From assembly GCF_002272075.1 (NCBI RefSeq), contig NZ_NPBJ01000032.1:20446-84445 (forward strand): a DNA stretch of 64,000 bases. The letters are read 5' to 3'. A program made the translations under genes and the position numbers. This DNA comes from Terribacillus saccharophilus (lineage in GTDB: Bacteria; Bacillota; Bacilli; Bacillales; Amphibacillaceae). Of the stretch, positions 27,529-36,525 are shown piece after piece (the first letter of the stretch is position 1; the number at the start of each line of letters is the position of its first letter). The notes below the pieces were generated by a model, which was given only the letters and a program-made list of their open reading frames with translations, searched no databases and had not been told where the DNA came from.

Positions 27529-27556
27529 TTAAGCCCTCCAGTTCGAGGGCTTTTAC
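27529..27556 (+). terminator. Terminator after the oxidoreductase gene
   Basis: Stem AAGCCCTC / GAGGGCTT with a six-base loop followed by TTTTAC. Confidence 0.82.
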
Positions 27557-27578
27557 TTACTTGGTTGCTGTGAAAGGA

Positions 27579-27902
27579 CTATTTACTAACTTCTATCAAA
27601 AAGATTTTCTCTTCAAATTCGCCGCGCTCTTCTTTCTTTTGCTTACGCGCGTATTCGATATCTTCTAATGATATATCCTTTGCATCAAGGAGAGCGTGCA
27701 GCACCTCCAATAAATCAGCCGCTTCTTCTACAACTTCATTATGTTCCTCTGCTTTCAAAATTTCGTTAGCTTCCTCTAACAGTTTAAGCCTCAATTCTTC
27801 TACATATCTATCTTTATCAAGAACTTTAGTCTTAGGTACTTTCCCTGCTTGCTGAATAATGGCTGGAATATGATCACGCACAAGCTTGTTGTAAGTTGGC
27901 AT
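27579..27902 (-). CDS. MazG/PRA-PH-like nucleotide pyrophosphohydrolase
   Basis: 107 residues starting with the family signature YNKLVRDHIP and carrying the all-alpha NTP-PPase metal motif KLLEEANEILKAEEHNEVVEEAADLLEVLHALL (ExxE-(12)-ExxD pattern). Related to phosphoribosyl-ATP pyrophosphohydrolases and MazG house-cleaning enzymes; it probably hydrolyses unwanted nucleoside triphosphates. It is 21 bases downstream of the MurR-type gene and may be co-transcribed with it. ATG with GGAAGGGAAG upstream. Confidence 0.85.
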   Translation of the reverse strand: MPTYNKLVRDHIPAIIQQAGKVPKTKVLDKDRYVEELRLKLLEEANEILKAEEHNEVVEEAADLLEVLHALLDAKDISLEDIEYARKQKKEERGEFEEKIFLIEVSK

Positions 27903-27923
27903 ACTTATCTTCCCTTCCGTATA

Positions 27924-28706
27924 TTAGGACTTTCCTGCGCGAATGGCATAAGCATCTAACAGTATTCTGGAAATCACCTGAAGCGGAAGTCTCGACCTAA
28001 CCTCATAATCCGGGAAATAAGATGTTTCTGACTTGTAGCCAGTTAGCGTTAATTCAGCTAACGACGCGAGTGGACTGTTTTTGTTACAAGTCAAAGCAAT
28101 CATACTTGTATCATTTTGCTGGCAGCTTTTTGCCGCATCCACTAGTTCTTCGGTATACCCATTTAGAGAAACAAAAATGACTAGATCTCCTTCTTCCAGC
28201 CTCTTACTTTTCGTGCGGATGATATTTGGATCATCATGCAGTTCCGCATATTTATTCAGCAGCTGCAGTTTCACTTCCATTTCCTTTGCGATCAGCTCCG
28301 AAAAACCTCGTGCAAATAATATGACTCGCTTGCTATGACGGATTTTTTGTACGGTATCTTCTATTAAACCGCTATTCAGCATTTCGATTGTTCGCATCAC
28401 CTCTTGTTCATTCTTTAAGATGGCATCTTTTATTTCTTCATCCACTTGTTCAATGATTGAAAAGTTTGGATTCTGATCATTCTCATCCTTCAGCCGAATC
28501 TTAAAATCGGTAAACCCGTTATAACCAAGTTTTTTCATTGTACGGACAATGGTAGCCGTGGAAACATTTGCATCTTCACTTAACCGTACGATGGATATCT
28601 TAGGAATTGTATTGAGATTTTCCCTTATATAACGGATTAAATATAGCTCCGCCTCACTCATCTTCTCTGTATGCTGGCTGACCCGCGTCAAAAAGGTCTC
28701 ATTCAT
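27924..28706 (-). CDS. MurR/RpiR-family transcriptional regulator
   Basis: 260 residues: N-terminal HTH_6 (LYLIRYIRENLNTIPKISIVRLSEDANVSTATIVRTMKKLGYNGFTDF) and a SIS sugar-phosphate-binding domain (ILFARGFSELIAKEMEVKLQLLNKY, DLVIFVSLNGYTEELVDAAKSC). Divergent from the kinase/PTS/aldolase operon and most likely its regulator, sensing the transported sugar phosphate. Two cre-like boxes lie in the shared intergenic region. Confidence 0.9.
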   Translation of the reverse strand: MNETFLTRVSQHTEKMSEAELYLIRYIRENLNTIPKISIVRLSEDANVSTATIVRTMKKLGYNGFTDFKIRLKDENDQNPNFSIIEQVDEEIKDAILKNEQEVMRTIEMLNSGLIEDTVQKIRHSKRVILFARGFSELIAKEMEVKLQLLNKYAELHDDPNIIRTKSKRLEEGDLVIFVSLNGYTEELVDAAKSCQQNDTSMIALTCNKNSPLASLAELTLTGYKSETSYFPDYEVRSRLPLQVISRILLDAYAIRAGKS

Positions 28707-28719
28707 GACGATTCCCCCG

Positions 28720-28733
28720 TGTAAACGTTTACT
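28720..28733. promoter_or_regulatory. CcpA cre box between the MurR-type and kinase genes
   Basis: TGTAAACGTTTACT matches the cre consensus at all 14 positions and contains the perfect palindrome GTAAACGTTTAC. Confidence 0.8.
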
Positions 28734-28759
28734 AATATTGTAGCGAAATCAGTGAATGT

Positions 28760-28773
28760 TGAAAACATTTACA
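28760..28773 (+). promoter_or_regulatory. Second cre-like box before the PTS operon
   Basis: TGAAAACATTTACA, 13 of 14 to the cre consensus with A replacing the central G. It may instead be a MurR-type operator. Confidence 0.5.
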
Positions 28774-28829
28774 TCGAAAGGCATGCCATAATTAATTTGT
28801 AAGAAAAACACAGATAGGCAGTGATGCGG

Positions 28830-29768
28830 ATGATTTATACATGCACGATGAATCCAGCGATCGATCTTTTCTCAGAGTTTACCTCTTTTGATCCTTTCGT
28901 CGTAAACAGAAGCATATTTGAAGAGTATCAGCCGAATGGAAAAGCTATCAATATATCATTTATGTTGAAGAAGCTTGGCATTTCCAATATGGCAACCGGA
29001 TTCCTAGGCGGTTTTACCGGAGATTTCATTGAACAAGAGCTTGAAGCCTCCGGAATTGAAACCGCATTCATAAAAGTGGATGGCATAACGCGTATTAACA
29101 CTTTCATCCGCGAGAACAGCATGGAATACAAGGCGGTAAACAGAGGACCAGTCATCTCGCAGCAGGCACAAGAGCTGCTGATCGAACAAATAAGGAACCT
29201 TAAAAGTGGTGATTGGCTCTTTGTCTCAGGCAGTCTTCCCCAAGGCATTGATGACCAAATCCATATCGAGATTGCTAAGATTGCTCATCAGCTAGGAGTT
29301 AAACTGGTGCTTGATATCAGTTCTCCCGTTTTACTGGATTGTCTCGCTTACGAGCCTTATCTCATTAAGCCGAATGATGAAGAAATAGCCAATTGGTTCA
29401 ATATCCCGGATCATACAGATCGTGCAGAACTGCAAAAAGCTGCAGAACAGTTGCTGGAGCGTGGCGCTCAGCGTGTCCTCTTATCATGCGGCGCCCAAGG
29501 TGCCTTGTACTGTGACAGCACACAGGAGTTAGCTGTAAACGCTCCTTCAGGCAAGATAGTGAACACTGCCTGTGCTGGTGACACGATGCTCGCTGCATTT
29601 GCTGGCAGATTAATGCTCGGGGATTCCGAAGAAGAAGCCTTGGTTTATGCAACAGCTGCTGGCTCTTCTACAGCTTTCACATCAGGTTTATCTGACCTTA
29701 GTGATATTCCTTACTTGGCAGGTCAAATCCAAATAAAGAGAAAATGGGGTGTAAAGAATGACGTATAG
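28830..29768 (+). CDS. PfkB-family ketohexose-phosphate kinase (1-phosphofructokinase / tagatose-6-phosphate kinase type)
   Basis: 312 residues. PfkB signatures MNPAIDLFSEF, GGFTGDFIEQEL, the KPNDEE region, and the C-terminal anion-hole/catalytic motif NTACAGDTMLAAFAGRL (catalytic Asp in AGD). Phosphorylates a ketohexose phosphate to a bisphosphate. The LacD aldolase at the end of the operon points to tagatose-6-phosphate as substrate; the fructose-type PTS alone would suggest fructose-1-phosphate. ATG 28830 fits the family start MIYTCTMNPAID; ATG 28824 is an alternative. It overlaps the PTS gene by 11 bases. Confidence 0.88.
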   Translation: MIYTCTMNPAIDLFSEFTSFDPFVVNRSIFEEYQPNGKAINISFMLKKLGISNMATGFLGGFTGDFIEQELEASGIETAFIKVDGITRINTFIRENSMEYKAVNRGPVISQQAQELLIEQIRNLKSGDWLFVSGSLPQGIDDQIHIEIAKIAHQLGVKLVLDISSPVLLDCLAYEPYLIKPNDEEIANWFNIPDHTDRAELQKAAEQLLERGAQRVLLSCGAQGALYCDSTQELAVNAPSGKIVNTACAGDTMLAAFAGRLMLGDSEEEALVYATAAGSSTAFTSGLSDLSDIPYLAGQIQIKRKWGVKNDV

Positions 29769-31668
29769 AATTATTGCTGCAACCGGATGTCCTACCGGTA
29801 TTGCCCATACCTTTATGGCAAAAGAAGCCTTGGAAGAAGCAGCACGAAAACGCGGCATCTCAATAAAGGTAGAAACACACGGACAGGATGGTGTCCAAGA
29901 TACACTGACACAGGCTGAAATTGATGCAGCCGATGGCGTCATCATCGCTGCTGACAAAGATGTCAATCGCGATCGTTTTATCGGTAAGCGGGTTGTCAAT
30001 GTGGCAGTCAGCAAAGGAATCAAAGAGCCAGATAAGCTGCTTGATGCGATCATCAACCAAACAGCACCTATCTATAAAGATGGCCAGCGTGCTGCTTCTG
30101 CAGGCAGCTCCGAACCGCAGCAAAAAGAATCTGTTATACGCAGTATCTACGTATCCCTCATGAACGGTGTCTCTCATATGCTTCCGATTGTCGTAGCAGG
30201 CGGTGTCATGATTGCCATCTCTCTCATGTTCGGTATCCACTCTGCTGACCCAGAAAGCTCGCAGTACAACGAGTTCGCTTATTATATGAACACAATTGGC
30301 GGCATTGCCATGAACCTGATGGTACCGGTGCTATGTGCATATATTGCTGAATCGATAGCCAAACGGCCTGGTCTGATTATCGGTTTCATCGTCGGGATGA
30401 TAGCTTTCACGAATGGTACTGGTTTCTTGGGCGGTATTATCGGCGGTTTTATGACCGGTTATATCATTCTCGGACTAGGTTACTTGTTCAAAGCTCTGCC
30501 AAAACAGCTTGATGGCTTGAAATCGATTTTCCTATTCCCAGTCTTCGGTATTTTCATTGCCGGCTTTGCCATGTGGTTCATTTCAGCTCCGATGGGTTGG
30601 ATCAACCAAGCAATGATGGATTTTCTAGCAAGCTTCCAAAACTCCAATCCAATTGTATTAGGACTTATTGTAGGAATTATGTGCGCATTCGATATGGGTG
30701 GTCCAGTTAATAAAGCAGCTTACGTAACAGGAACTGCACTGCTGTCTGATGGAAACTACTTCTTCATGGCAGGTGTATCAGCTGCTTGTATCGTTCCGCC
30801 GATCGCTACTGGCTTCGCAACGCTATTTGCCGGTAAAGCTTACAGCACAAGTGAGCGCAGTGCAGGACTGGTCAACTTCCTGCTGGGCTCTACTCATATC
30901 ACAGAAGGAGCCATTCCATTTGCAGCGAAAAAGCCGCTAAAGGTCATTCCGTTTCTAATGATCGGTTCCTCTATCGCAGCAATTTTGACTTACGTATTTA
31001 AAGTACAGGTACCAGCTCCACACGGCGGATTTATCGTGCTCCCAATCGTTACACATCCTTTCCTTTGGATACTGGCCATCCTCGCTGGTGCAGTTGTAAG
31101 CGGCTTCTTGATTGGAATGGATCAAAAGCGTACAGCCGCTAAAAACAAAGTGAAGGAAACAACTATTGCTGAGACAGCAGCTGTTACAGAAAAAACAGCT
31201 TTACCAGTACAAGATATCAGTCAGATTATGTCTCTCGACACAATCAAGGTAGATGTGAAAGCAGCTACTCAAATAGAAGTATTTCAGCAAATCGCTGAAA
31301 CAGCGAAGCAGCACGGTATCATCACAGATCCAGGCGCTATTGTAGATGGCTTTCTCCAGAGAGAAAAAGCAAGTACAACCGGCATGGAACAAGGTATCGC
31401 TATCCCCCATACCGAGCGCAGTGAAGTTCTGAAACCAGCAATCATCATCTTTAAGCTGGCTGACGGAGTCGAATGGAAAGCATTAGATGGGCAGCCAATC
31501 CGAATCGTGATTAGCATGCTCATCCCAGCAGGAACTGCCTCCAATCATCTGTATTACTTATCAGAGGTTTCTAAAATGCTCGTACATCAGGAAACGATCG
31601 ATCAGTTGCATCATGCGACTAACTCAGAAGATATTCTTGCCCTTTTTTCTACTAAACTATCTGCTTAA
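29758..31668 (+). CDS. Fructose-family PTS enzyme IIBCA
   Basis: 636 residues with domain order IIB-IIC-IIA. IIB (residues 1 to about 105) has the phospho-Cys in ATGCPTGIAHT. IIC (about 125 to 465) has about ten helices, with GFLGGIIGGFMTGY and FDMGGPVNKAAY. IIA (about 485 to 636) carries the phospho-His in GIAIPHTE. Imports and phosphorylates a ketohexose. Fructose, tagatose and 2-O-alpha-mannosylglycerate systems share this architecture. The start lies inside the kinase end and is translationally coupled. Confidence 0.93.
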   Translation: MTYRIIAATGCPTGIAHTFMAKEALEEAARKRGISIKVETHGQDGVQDTLTQAEIDAADGVIIAADKDVNRDRFIGKRVVNVAVSKGIKEPDKLLDAIINQTAPIYKDGQRAASAGSSEPQQKESVIRSIYVSLMNGVSHMLPIVVAGGVMIAISLMFGIHSADPESSQYNEFAYYMNTIGGIAMNLMVPVLCAYIAESIAKRPGLIIGFIVGMIAFTNGTGFLGGIIGGFMTGYIILGLGYLFKALPKQLDGLKSIFLFPVFGIFIAGFAMWFISAPMGWINQAMMDFLASFQNSNPIVLGLIVGIMCAFDMGGPVNKAAYVTGTALLSDGNYFFMAGVSAACIVPPIATGFATLFAGKAYSTSERSAGLVNFLLGSTHITEGAIPFAAKKPLKVIPFLMIGSSIAAILTYVFKVQVPAPHGGFIVLPIVTHPFLWILAILAGAVVSGFLIGMDQKRTAAKNKVKETTIAETAAVTEKTALPVQDISQIMSLDTIKVDVKAATQIEVFQQIAETAKQHGIITDPGAIVDGFLQREKASTTGMEQGIAIPHTERSEVLKPAIIIFKLADGVEWKALDGQPIRIVISMLIPAGTASNHLYYLSEVSKMLVHQETIDQLHHATNSEDILALFSTKLSA

Positions 31669-31681
31669 AGGAGCTGCTAAC

Positions 31682-32674
31682 ATGTTAAATTTAACACCCG
31701 CAAAACGAGAAGCACTTGAGAGACTTTCGGACGAAAATGGAATTATCGGAGCCCTCGCCATTGACCAGCGAGGCTCCTTGAAAAAGATGCTGCAGCAGGA
31801 AAACACAAACAACCAGGGAGACGATACAATTGTATCTTTTAAAGAACTGATTTCTGAGGAACTCACACCATATGCGACTTCCATCTTGCTGGATCCTGAG
31901 TATGGTTTGCCAGCTGCACAGAAACGTGATAAAAGTGCCGGTTTGCTACTTGCTTATGAAAAAACTGGCTACGATGCGACTCAGCCAGGACGCATGCCAG
32001 ATATTCTCGATGACTGGTCTGTTCAACGAATCAAGGCACAGGGTGCAGATGCAGTGAAATTCCTTTTGTATTATGATGTGGATGAAGATACAAGCATTAA
32101 CGAAAAGAAGCATATTTTCGTGGAACGTCTCGGATCTGAATGTCAGGCAGAGGATATTCTTTTCTTCTTGGAACTCGTCTCTTATGACGCACACAATGAT
32201 GATGTAAAAGGTCGCGAGTACGCTAAAGTAAAACCACATAAAGTAAATGATATGATGAAGGAATTCTCAAAATCTCAATACAAGGTAGATGTGTTAAAAG
32301 TTGAAGTTCCAGTAAACATCTCCTATGTAGAAGGTTTCTCTGAAGAAACGCCTGTGTACTCAACTGAGGAAGCACAGCGCTATTTCAAAGAGCAAAGCGA
32401 GGCAACTGATTTGCCATTCATCTTCTTGAGCGCAGGTGTTAGTGCTTCCCTTTTCCAAGAGACGCTACGTTTTGCAAAAGAAGCAGGTTCCAGCTTTAAC
32501 GGTGTATTATGTGGCCGGGCAACCTGGAAAGATAGCGTAGCCATCTTCGGCCGTGACGGAGAAGATGCAGGAAAACAGTGGTTGCAACTAGAAGGCAGAA
32601 AAAATGTAGAAGCGTTAAATGAAGTATTAAAACAAACAGCGACATCCTGGAAACAGGCTGAAATACTCGCATAA
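31682..32674 (+). CDS. lacD: Tagatose 1,6-bisphosphate aldolase LacD
   Basis: 330 residues, typical LacD length. Class I aldolase with N-terminal REALERLSDENGIIGALAIDQRGSL, YGLPAAQKRDKSAGLLLAYEKTGY, KFLLYYDVDED and the Schiff-base Lys region DVLKVEVPVNISYVEG. Splits tagatose-1,6-bisphosphate (and related ketohexose bisphosphates) into triose phosphates. The frame is open to 31613, but AAAGGAGCTG seven bases before ATG 31682 fixes the start, 13 bases after the PTS stop. Confidence 0.93.
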   Translation: MLNLTPAKREALERLSDENGIIGALAIDQRGSLKKMLQQENTNNQGDDTIVSFKELISEELTPYATSILLDPEYGLPAAQKRDKSAGLLLAYEKTGYDATQPGRMPDILDDWSVQRIKAQGADAVKFLLYYDVDEDTSINEKKHIFVERLGSECQAEDILFFLELVSYDAHNDDVKGREYAKVKPHKVNDMMKEFSKSQYKVDVLKVEVPVNISYVEGFSEETPVYSTEEAQRYFKEQSEATDLPFIFLSAGVSASLFQETLRFAKEAGSSFNGVLCGRATWKDSVAIFGRDGEDAGKQWLQLEGRKNVEALNEVLKQTATSWKQAEILA

Positions 32675-32710
32675 AAAAGGAGCATATGGGCTATCCCATA
32701 TGCTCCTCTT
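32672..32710. terminator. Bidirectional terminator after lacD
   Basis: Perfect 13-base stem AGGAGCATATGGG / CCCATATGCTCCT with a CTAT loop. The T tract is strong on the minus strand and weak on the plus strand. Confidence 0.85.
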
Positions 32711-32712
32711 AC

Positions 32713-33852
32713 TTATTGATTTAAAATAAACTGCTGGAACACCTTGATTGCATCCCCAAACACATCTTCATCAATATCAAACTTCGGATGGTGGTGTGGA
32801 TATTGGCTTTTCTCTCCTTGCATACCGACCTTGACGAATACCCCCGGGATTTCCTGCAAGTAATAGGAGAAATCTTCAGAGCCCATAACTGGCTCCAATT
32901 CTTCATAGCGTTCTGCACCGAATGTTTTTTGCAGCAGCTCTTCTGCAAAAGCCGCTTCTTTTTCATCATTGATAAGCGGTGGTGTGCCAATGATGAAGTC
33001 AACTTCCGCTGTAGCACCAAATGATTCACAAATGCCTTTTGTCAGCTTCGCAATCTGTTCTTGGATCGTCTGTACTGCTTCTGTAGAGAAGGAGCGCATC
33101 GTCCCGATGATTTTAGCTGAATCTGGAATGACATTGTATGTGTTGCCTGCTTCAATCTTCCCAACGGAAATGACACTAGCGTCCATTGGATTCAGTTTAC
33201 GGCTGACAATGCTTTGCAGCGCTTGAATGACATGTGTTGCGATATAGATCGGATCTACAGTCAGATGCGGTGTAGATGCATGGCCGCCAGAGCCTTGAAT
33301 CTTAATTTTGAAATCATCGACAGATGCCATCATGGCGCCAGGACGAGTACCGAATTGGCCCTTTTCCAGACCAGCATCGACATGGATGCCGTAGATGCTG
33401 TTGACGCCTTCTAATGCACCTTCTTTGATCAGCTTATCTGCACCGCTCGGAGAAGCTTCTTCAGAGGATTGGAATAATAGCACGATATTCGGCTCCACTT
33501 CCTCTTTATGCAATGTGATCCACTCTGCTACCGCAAGCAGGATAGCTGTATGGCCATCATGTCCGCACGTATGAGCTACCCCATGATGCTTGGAGATGTA
33601 AGGTTTATCCCCTTCTTCTACCATCGGCAGTGCATCCATATCCGCCCGAAGTGCAATTGTCTTATCCCCTTTGGTGCCTTTCACATAACCGACAACACTA
33701 GGCGGCTGAAAATCAAGAATCTCAATGCCTAGCTTTTCCAGTCTATTACGTACGTATTTACCTGTTTCGTATTCTTCCCCCGATAGCTCCGGGTATTGGT
33801 GAATATGCCGACGATCTTTAATCGCCTGTTCTACTAATCTCTCTAATTCCAT
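32713..33852 (-). CDS. M20D amidohydrolase (N-acyl amino acid deacylase type)
   Basis: 379 residues. M20D family: RRHIHQYPELSGEEYETG, ALRADMDALP, AHTCGHDGHTAILL (metal ligands), LLFQSSEEASPSGADKLI, GSGGHASTPHLTVDPI in the lid, and MGSEDFSYYLQEIPGVFV. Relatives hydrolyse hippurate, indole-acetyl-amino acids, or N-acetyl-diaminopimelate. It is 18 bases downstream of a YfcC transporter gene, suggesting uptake of an N-acyl amino acid or dipeptide followed by cytoplasmic hydrolysis. RBS GGAG nine bases upstream. Confidence 0.9.
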   Translation of the reverse strand: MELERLVEQAIKDRRHIHQYPELSGEEYETGKYVRNRLEKLGIEILDFQPPSVVGYVKGTKGDKTIALRADMDALPMVEEGDKPYISKHHGVAHTCGHDGHTAILLAVAEWITLHKEEVEPNIVLLFQSSEEASPSGADKLIKEGALEGVNSIYGIHVDAGLEKGQFGTRPGAMMASVDDFKIKIQGSGGHASTPHLTVDPIYIATHVIQALQSIVSRKLNPMDASVISVGKIEAGNTYNVIPDSAKIIGTMRSFSTEAVQTIQEQIAKLTKGICESFGATAEVDFIIGTPPLINDEKEAAFAEELLQKTFGAERYEELEPVMGSEDFSYYLQEIPGVFVKVGMQGEKSQYPHHHPKFDIDEDVFGDAIKVFQQFILNQ

Positions 33853-33870
33853 GTTACATTACTCCTTCTA

Positions 33871-35286
33871 TTAAAACGGTCCGTATTGAATCAATTGAGC
33901 TATGATAAGAGCGATAATGGCAATGCCGATTTGGATAAGGAAGAATGGCAGGAACCACTTCACCCATTTCCCATAACCGATTCCTGCGATTGCAAGCAAT
34001 GCGATGATATTGCCTGTAGGCAAGATCGTGTTGGAGATACCGTCTCCAAACTGATAGGCAAGTACAGCAGTCTGTCTTGTTACACCTATCATATCAGACA
34101 ATGGCGCCATAAGCGGCATTGTCAAAGCAGCTTGTCCGCTTCCGGACGGAACGAAGAAATTGATGCCCATCTGCAGGAATAGCATACCAACTGCAGATAG
34201 TGCAGCAGGAATCATTCCAAGTGCATTGGAAGCATGATACAGCAGCGTGTCCATCATTCCTGAAGTATTGAAGATTACTAAGATGGCTTGAGCAAATCCG
34301 ATGATCAATGCTCCGCCAAGAAGGTCTTTTGCTCCGAGGATGAAGTTATCGGCAATCCCAGAGAAAGAAATTCCTCCTAGGATACCCATCACCACACCGA
34401 ACAGCAGGAATAATCCAGCAATCTCCGTAATGTACCAGCCGTATTTCAATACACCAATAATCAAGATGATGTAATTGATCAAGAAAGCTGATAGGACAAG
34501 CTTGTGACGAGAAGTCATTTTCTGTGTCTTATTAAGAGCGGAAGTATCAGCTTTTCTGCCGAATTTTCCGTATTCCCCGAGTTCAGGGTTCTTCTTCACT
34601 TTACTCGCATACCGCATCACATAGAAGACAGCTGCAAGATAAAGGATAACGAAAAGAATAATCCGGAAACCGATTCCGGAGAAGGTTGGCAGTTCGGAAA
34701 TGCCTTGCGCAATACCTACTGTGAACGGGTTCATGACTGCCGCCGTAAATCCAACTCCTGCGCCGAGTACAACAATTGCAAAACCGGTTAATGCATCAAA
34801 TCCAAGTGCTATAGCCATTGGCGCCAAAATCGCGACATACACGATTGTTTCATCTGACATTCCCATTAAAGCACCTGCTGCTGCAAAGAACAGCATCAAT
34901 ACAGGGATAAGCAGCTTCTCTTTATTAGCCATCTTTCTGGACAGCGTATAAATAAAGGCATCCAGTGCTCCAGTGGCAGTGAAAATCCCAAATGCTCCAC
35001 CAACAATCAAGACGAAGAAAATGATATTCGCACCATTCACCATACCGGTATGAATACTATTGAATATGCCAAGCAAGCCGACATTCTCTCCATCGATATA
35101 GTGGAATGTTTCTGGCAGGATTACACTGCGGCCATCCTGATCCACGCGGTCATATGCTCCACCTGGAATAATATATGTTAAAATTGCTGCCACGATAATG
35201 AATGCAAAAATCATCACGTAAACGTTAAAATGTTTTGGTTTCTTTTTGTTAGCAGCTTGCTGCTGCGAATCTTGTAAGCTGTTCAT
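33871..35286 (-). CDS. YfcC-family (DcuC/ArcD-like) transporter
   Basis: 471 residues, about 12 helices, with family motifs FNVYVMIFAFIIVAAILTYIIPGGAYDR, GAFGIFTATGALDAFIYTLSRK, MGMSDETIVYVAILAPM and NFFVPSGSGQAALTMPLMAPLSDMIGVTRQTAVLAYQFGDG. Members carry C4-dicarboxylates, arginine/ornithine or short peptides. Operon with the M20D hydrolase suggests an amidated or acylated amino acid substrate. A promoter with a dyad over the -10 lies upstream. Confidence 0.88.
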   Translation of the reverse strand: MNSLQDSQQQAANKKKPKHFNVYVMIFAFIIVAAILTYIIPGGAYDRVDQDGRSVILPETFHYIDGENVGLLGIFNSIHTGMVNGANIIFFVLIVGGAFGIFTATGALDAFIYTLSRKMANKEKLLIPVLMLFFAAAGALMGMSDETIVYVAILAPMAIALGFDALTGFAIVVLGAGVGFTAAVMNPFTVGIAQGISELPTFSGIGFRIILFVILYLAAVFYVMRYASKVKKNPELGEYGKFGRKADTSALNKTQKMTSRHKLVLSAFLINYIILIIGVLKYGWYITEIAGLFLLFGVVMGILGGISFSGIADNFILGAKDLLGGALIIGFAQAILVIFNTSGMMDTLLYHASNALGMIPAALSAVGMLFLQMGINFFVPSGSGQAALTMPLMAPLSDMIGVTRQTAVLAYQFGDGISNTILPTGNIIALLAIAGIGYGKWVKWFLPFFLIQIGIAIIALIIAQLIQYGPF

Positions 35287-35317
35287 CTAGTTGTACTCCT
35301 TCAAGGAAGATCCTTCG

Positions 35318-35363
35318 TTGTATATTATGTAATAAATATACAACTATTTATATAATAATACAA
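35318..35363 (-). promoter_or_regulatory. Promoter and dyad operator of the YfcC operon
   Basis: Minus strand TTGTAT (35363-35358), 17-base spacer, TATATT (35340-35335). The inverted repeat TTGTATATT-N8-AATATACAA (35318-35343) covers the -10, an arrangement expected of a repressor site. Confidence 0.55.
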
Positions 35364-35407
35364 CCGTATATTAATAAATTTTATAGATTGAATATACAAA
35401 AATAATG

Positions 35408-35441
35408 AAAAAAGCTAGAATCCTAAGATTCTAGCTTTCCT
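35408..35441 (-). terminator. Terminator of the pyruvyl-transferase-like gene
   Basis: Stem AAAGCTAGAATC / GATTCTAGCTTT with a CTAA loop and T6 on the minus strand. Confidence 0.87.
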
Positions 35442-35444
35442 TTT

Positions 35445-36482
35445 TTAGCTGCGGAAGAAGTCTACTAGCGGCTTGAAGTCCTTACGAAGATCGATTTCAT
35501 TTGGTTCTGCCTTCATCAGCTTCTCTACCATTTGTTCCAGCAGCTCTACATCTTTGGTATCGGTATATTCAACGAAATTGATGGAGTCGAGCCAATCGCG
35601 GTAGGAGTGCTTCGCTTTACCGTAGCTGTTGCCGAACACAAGACATGGTGTTTTCGTAATAATAGAGAAAATCATAGCATGCAAGCGGTCCGTGATGATC
35701 AATTTTTTAGAACTGATTAGATCAAGCATTTCAATGAAATGCTTTTCGCGATCTGCATAATCAATGTTAGGGACGATGTTTTCGTCTAAAACCGTATCTG
35801 TACGGTCAACAGATCCAAATTTCTTCGTCCATTCCATCAGTTCAGAAACGAAGTTCTCCTCCATTACTTTTTCTTTATCGGCTCTCAGGAAGAACATAAC
35901 CCCTTCCCGCTCCTGCTCACGAGGAACAACATCAAGAGACATTACCATATCTGGTGTGTACATTACCTCAGAATCAAATGTATTCCTTACAACATCCAAT
36001 GTTTGCGATTCTCTGGCAGCAATGACTAGATTTTTGTTCTGATGGTATGCTTCCTGGGTTTTCATTTTTTCCTGCTCGCCATGTTCATTATCTTCGAAGA
36101 ACACAGACTGCGGCATGGAAATAGATTTATAATCCTTGAAAGCAGCGAAGACCTTCCGGCGATCTTCTTCAATATCCAAGTACAGGCTGCCTAGATTTCC
36201 GCCACCAGTGAACATAACAATATCATCTTCACCGATGATACCTTTTACAAACTCAATTCCCTCATCTGTTGCATAATCCATAATTTCTATATACTCGTAA
36301 TAAGGGAAACGGCTTTGGATGAATTTTTCGATGCTATAGGCTATTGCCTGATCACCGATATTTGTATAGCTCGGCGAACCGAATAGGAATACCTTACGTT
36401 TATCATTAGTAAAAGCTTCAGGTGAAACATTCGGCCCGATGCCTTTTGCAATATTATTTGTGTCAATTGGTTGTATCGTCAT
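35445..36482 (-). CDS. Polysaccharide pyruvyl transferase family protein (YxaB-like)
   Basis: 345 residues with PS_pyruv_trans motifs: FGSPSYTNIGDQAIAYSIEKFI, MFTGGGNLGSLYLDIEEDRR, ISMPQSVFFE, VIAARESQTLDVV and SSKKLIITDRLHAMIFSIITKTPCLVFGNSYGKAKHSYRDWL. Would transfer pyruvate to a polysaccharide or peptidoglycan-linked sugar. From memory it resembles B. subtilis YxaB, a general stress protein, and a candidate sigma-B promoter lies upstream. Cytoplasmic. RBS TAGGAGG. Confidence 0.85.
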   Translation of the reverse strand: MTIQPIDTNNIAKGIGPNVSPEAFTNDKRKVFLFGSPSYTNIGDQAIAYSIEKFIQSRFPYYEYIEIMDYATDEGIEFVKGIIGEDDIVMFTGGGNLGSLYLDIEEDRRKVFAAFKDYKSISMPQSVFFEDNEHGEQEKMKTQEAYHQNKNLVIAARESQTLDVVRNTFDSEVMYTPDMVMSLDVVPREQEREGVMFFLRADKEKVMEENFVSELMEWTKKFGSVDRTDTVLDENIVPNIDYADREKHFIEMLDLISSKKLIITDRLHAMIFSIITKTPCLVFGNSYGKAKHSYRDWLDSINFVEYTDTKDVELLEQMVEKLMKAEPNEIDLRKDFKPLVDFFRS

Positions 36483-36525
36483 ATTAAGTGCCTCCTAAGC
36501 AAAGCTTCTTTATCCATACTACTCA

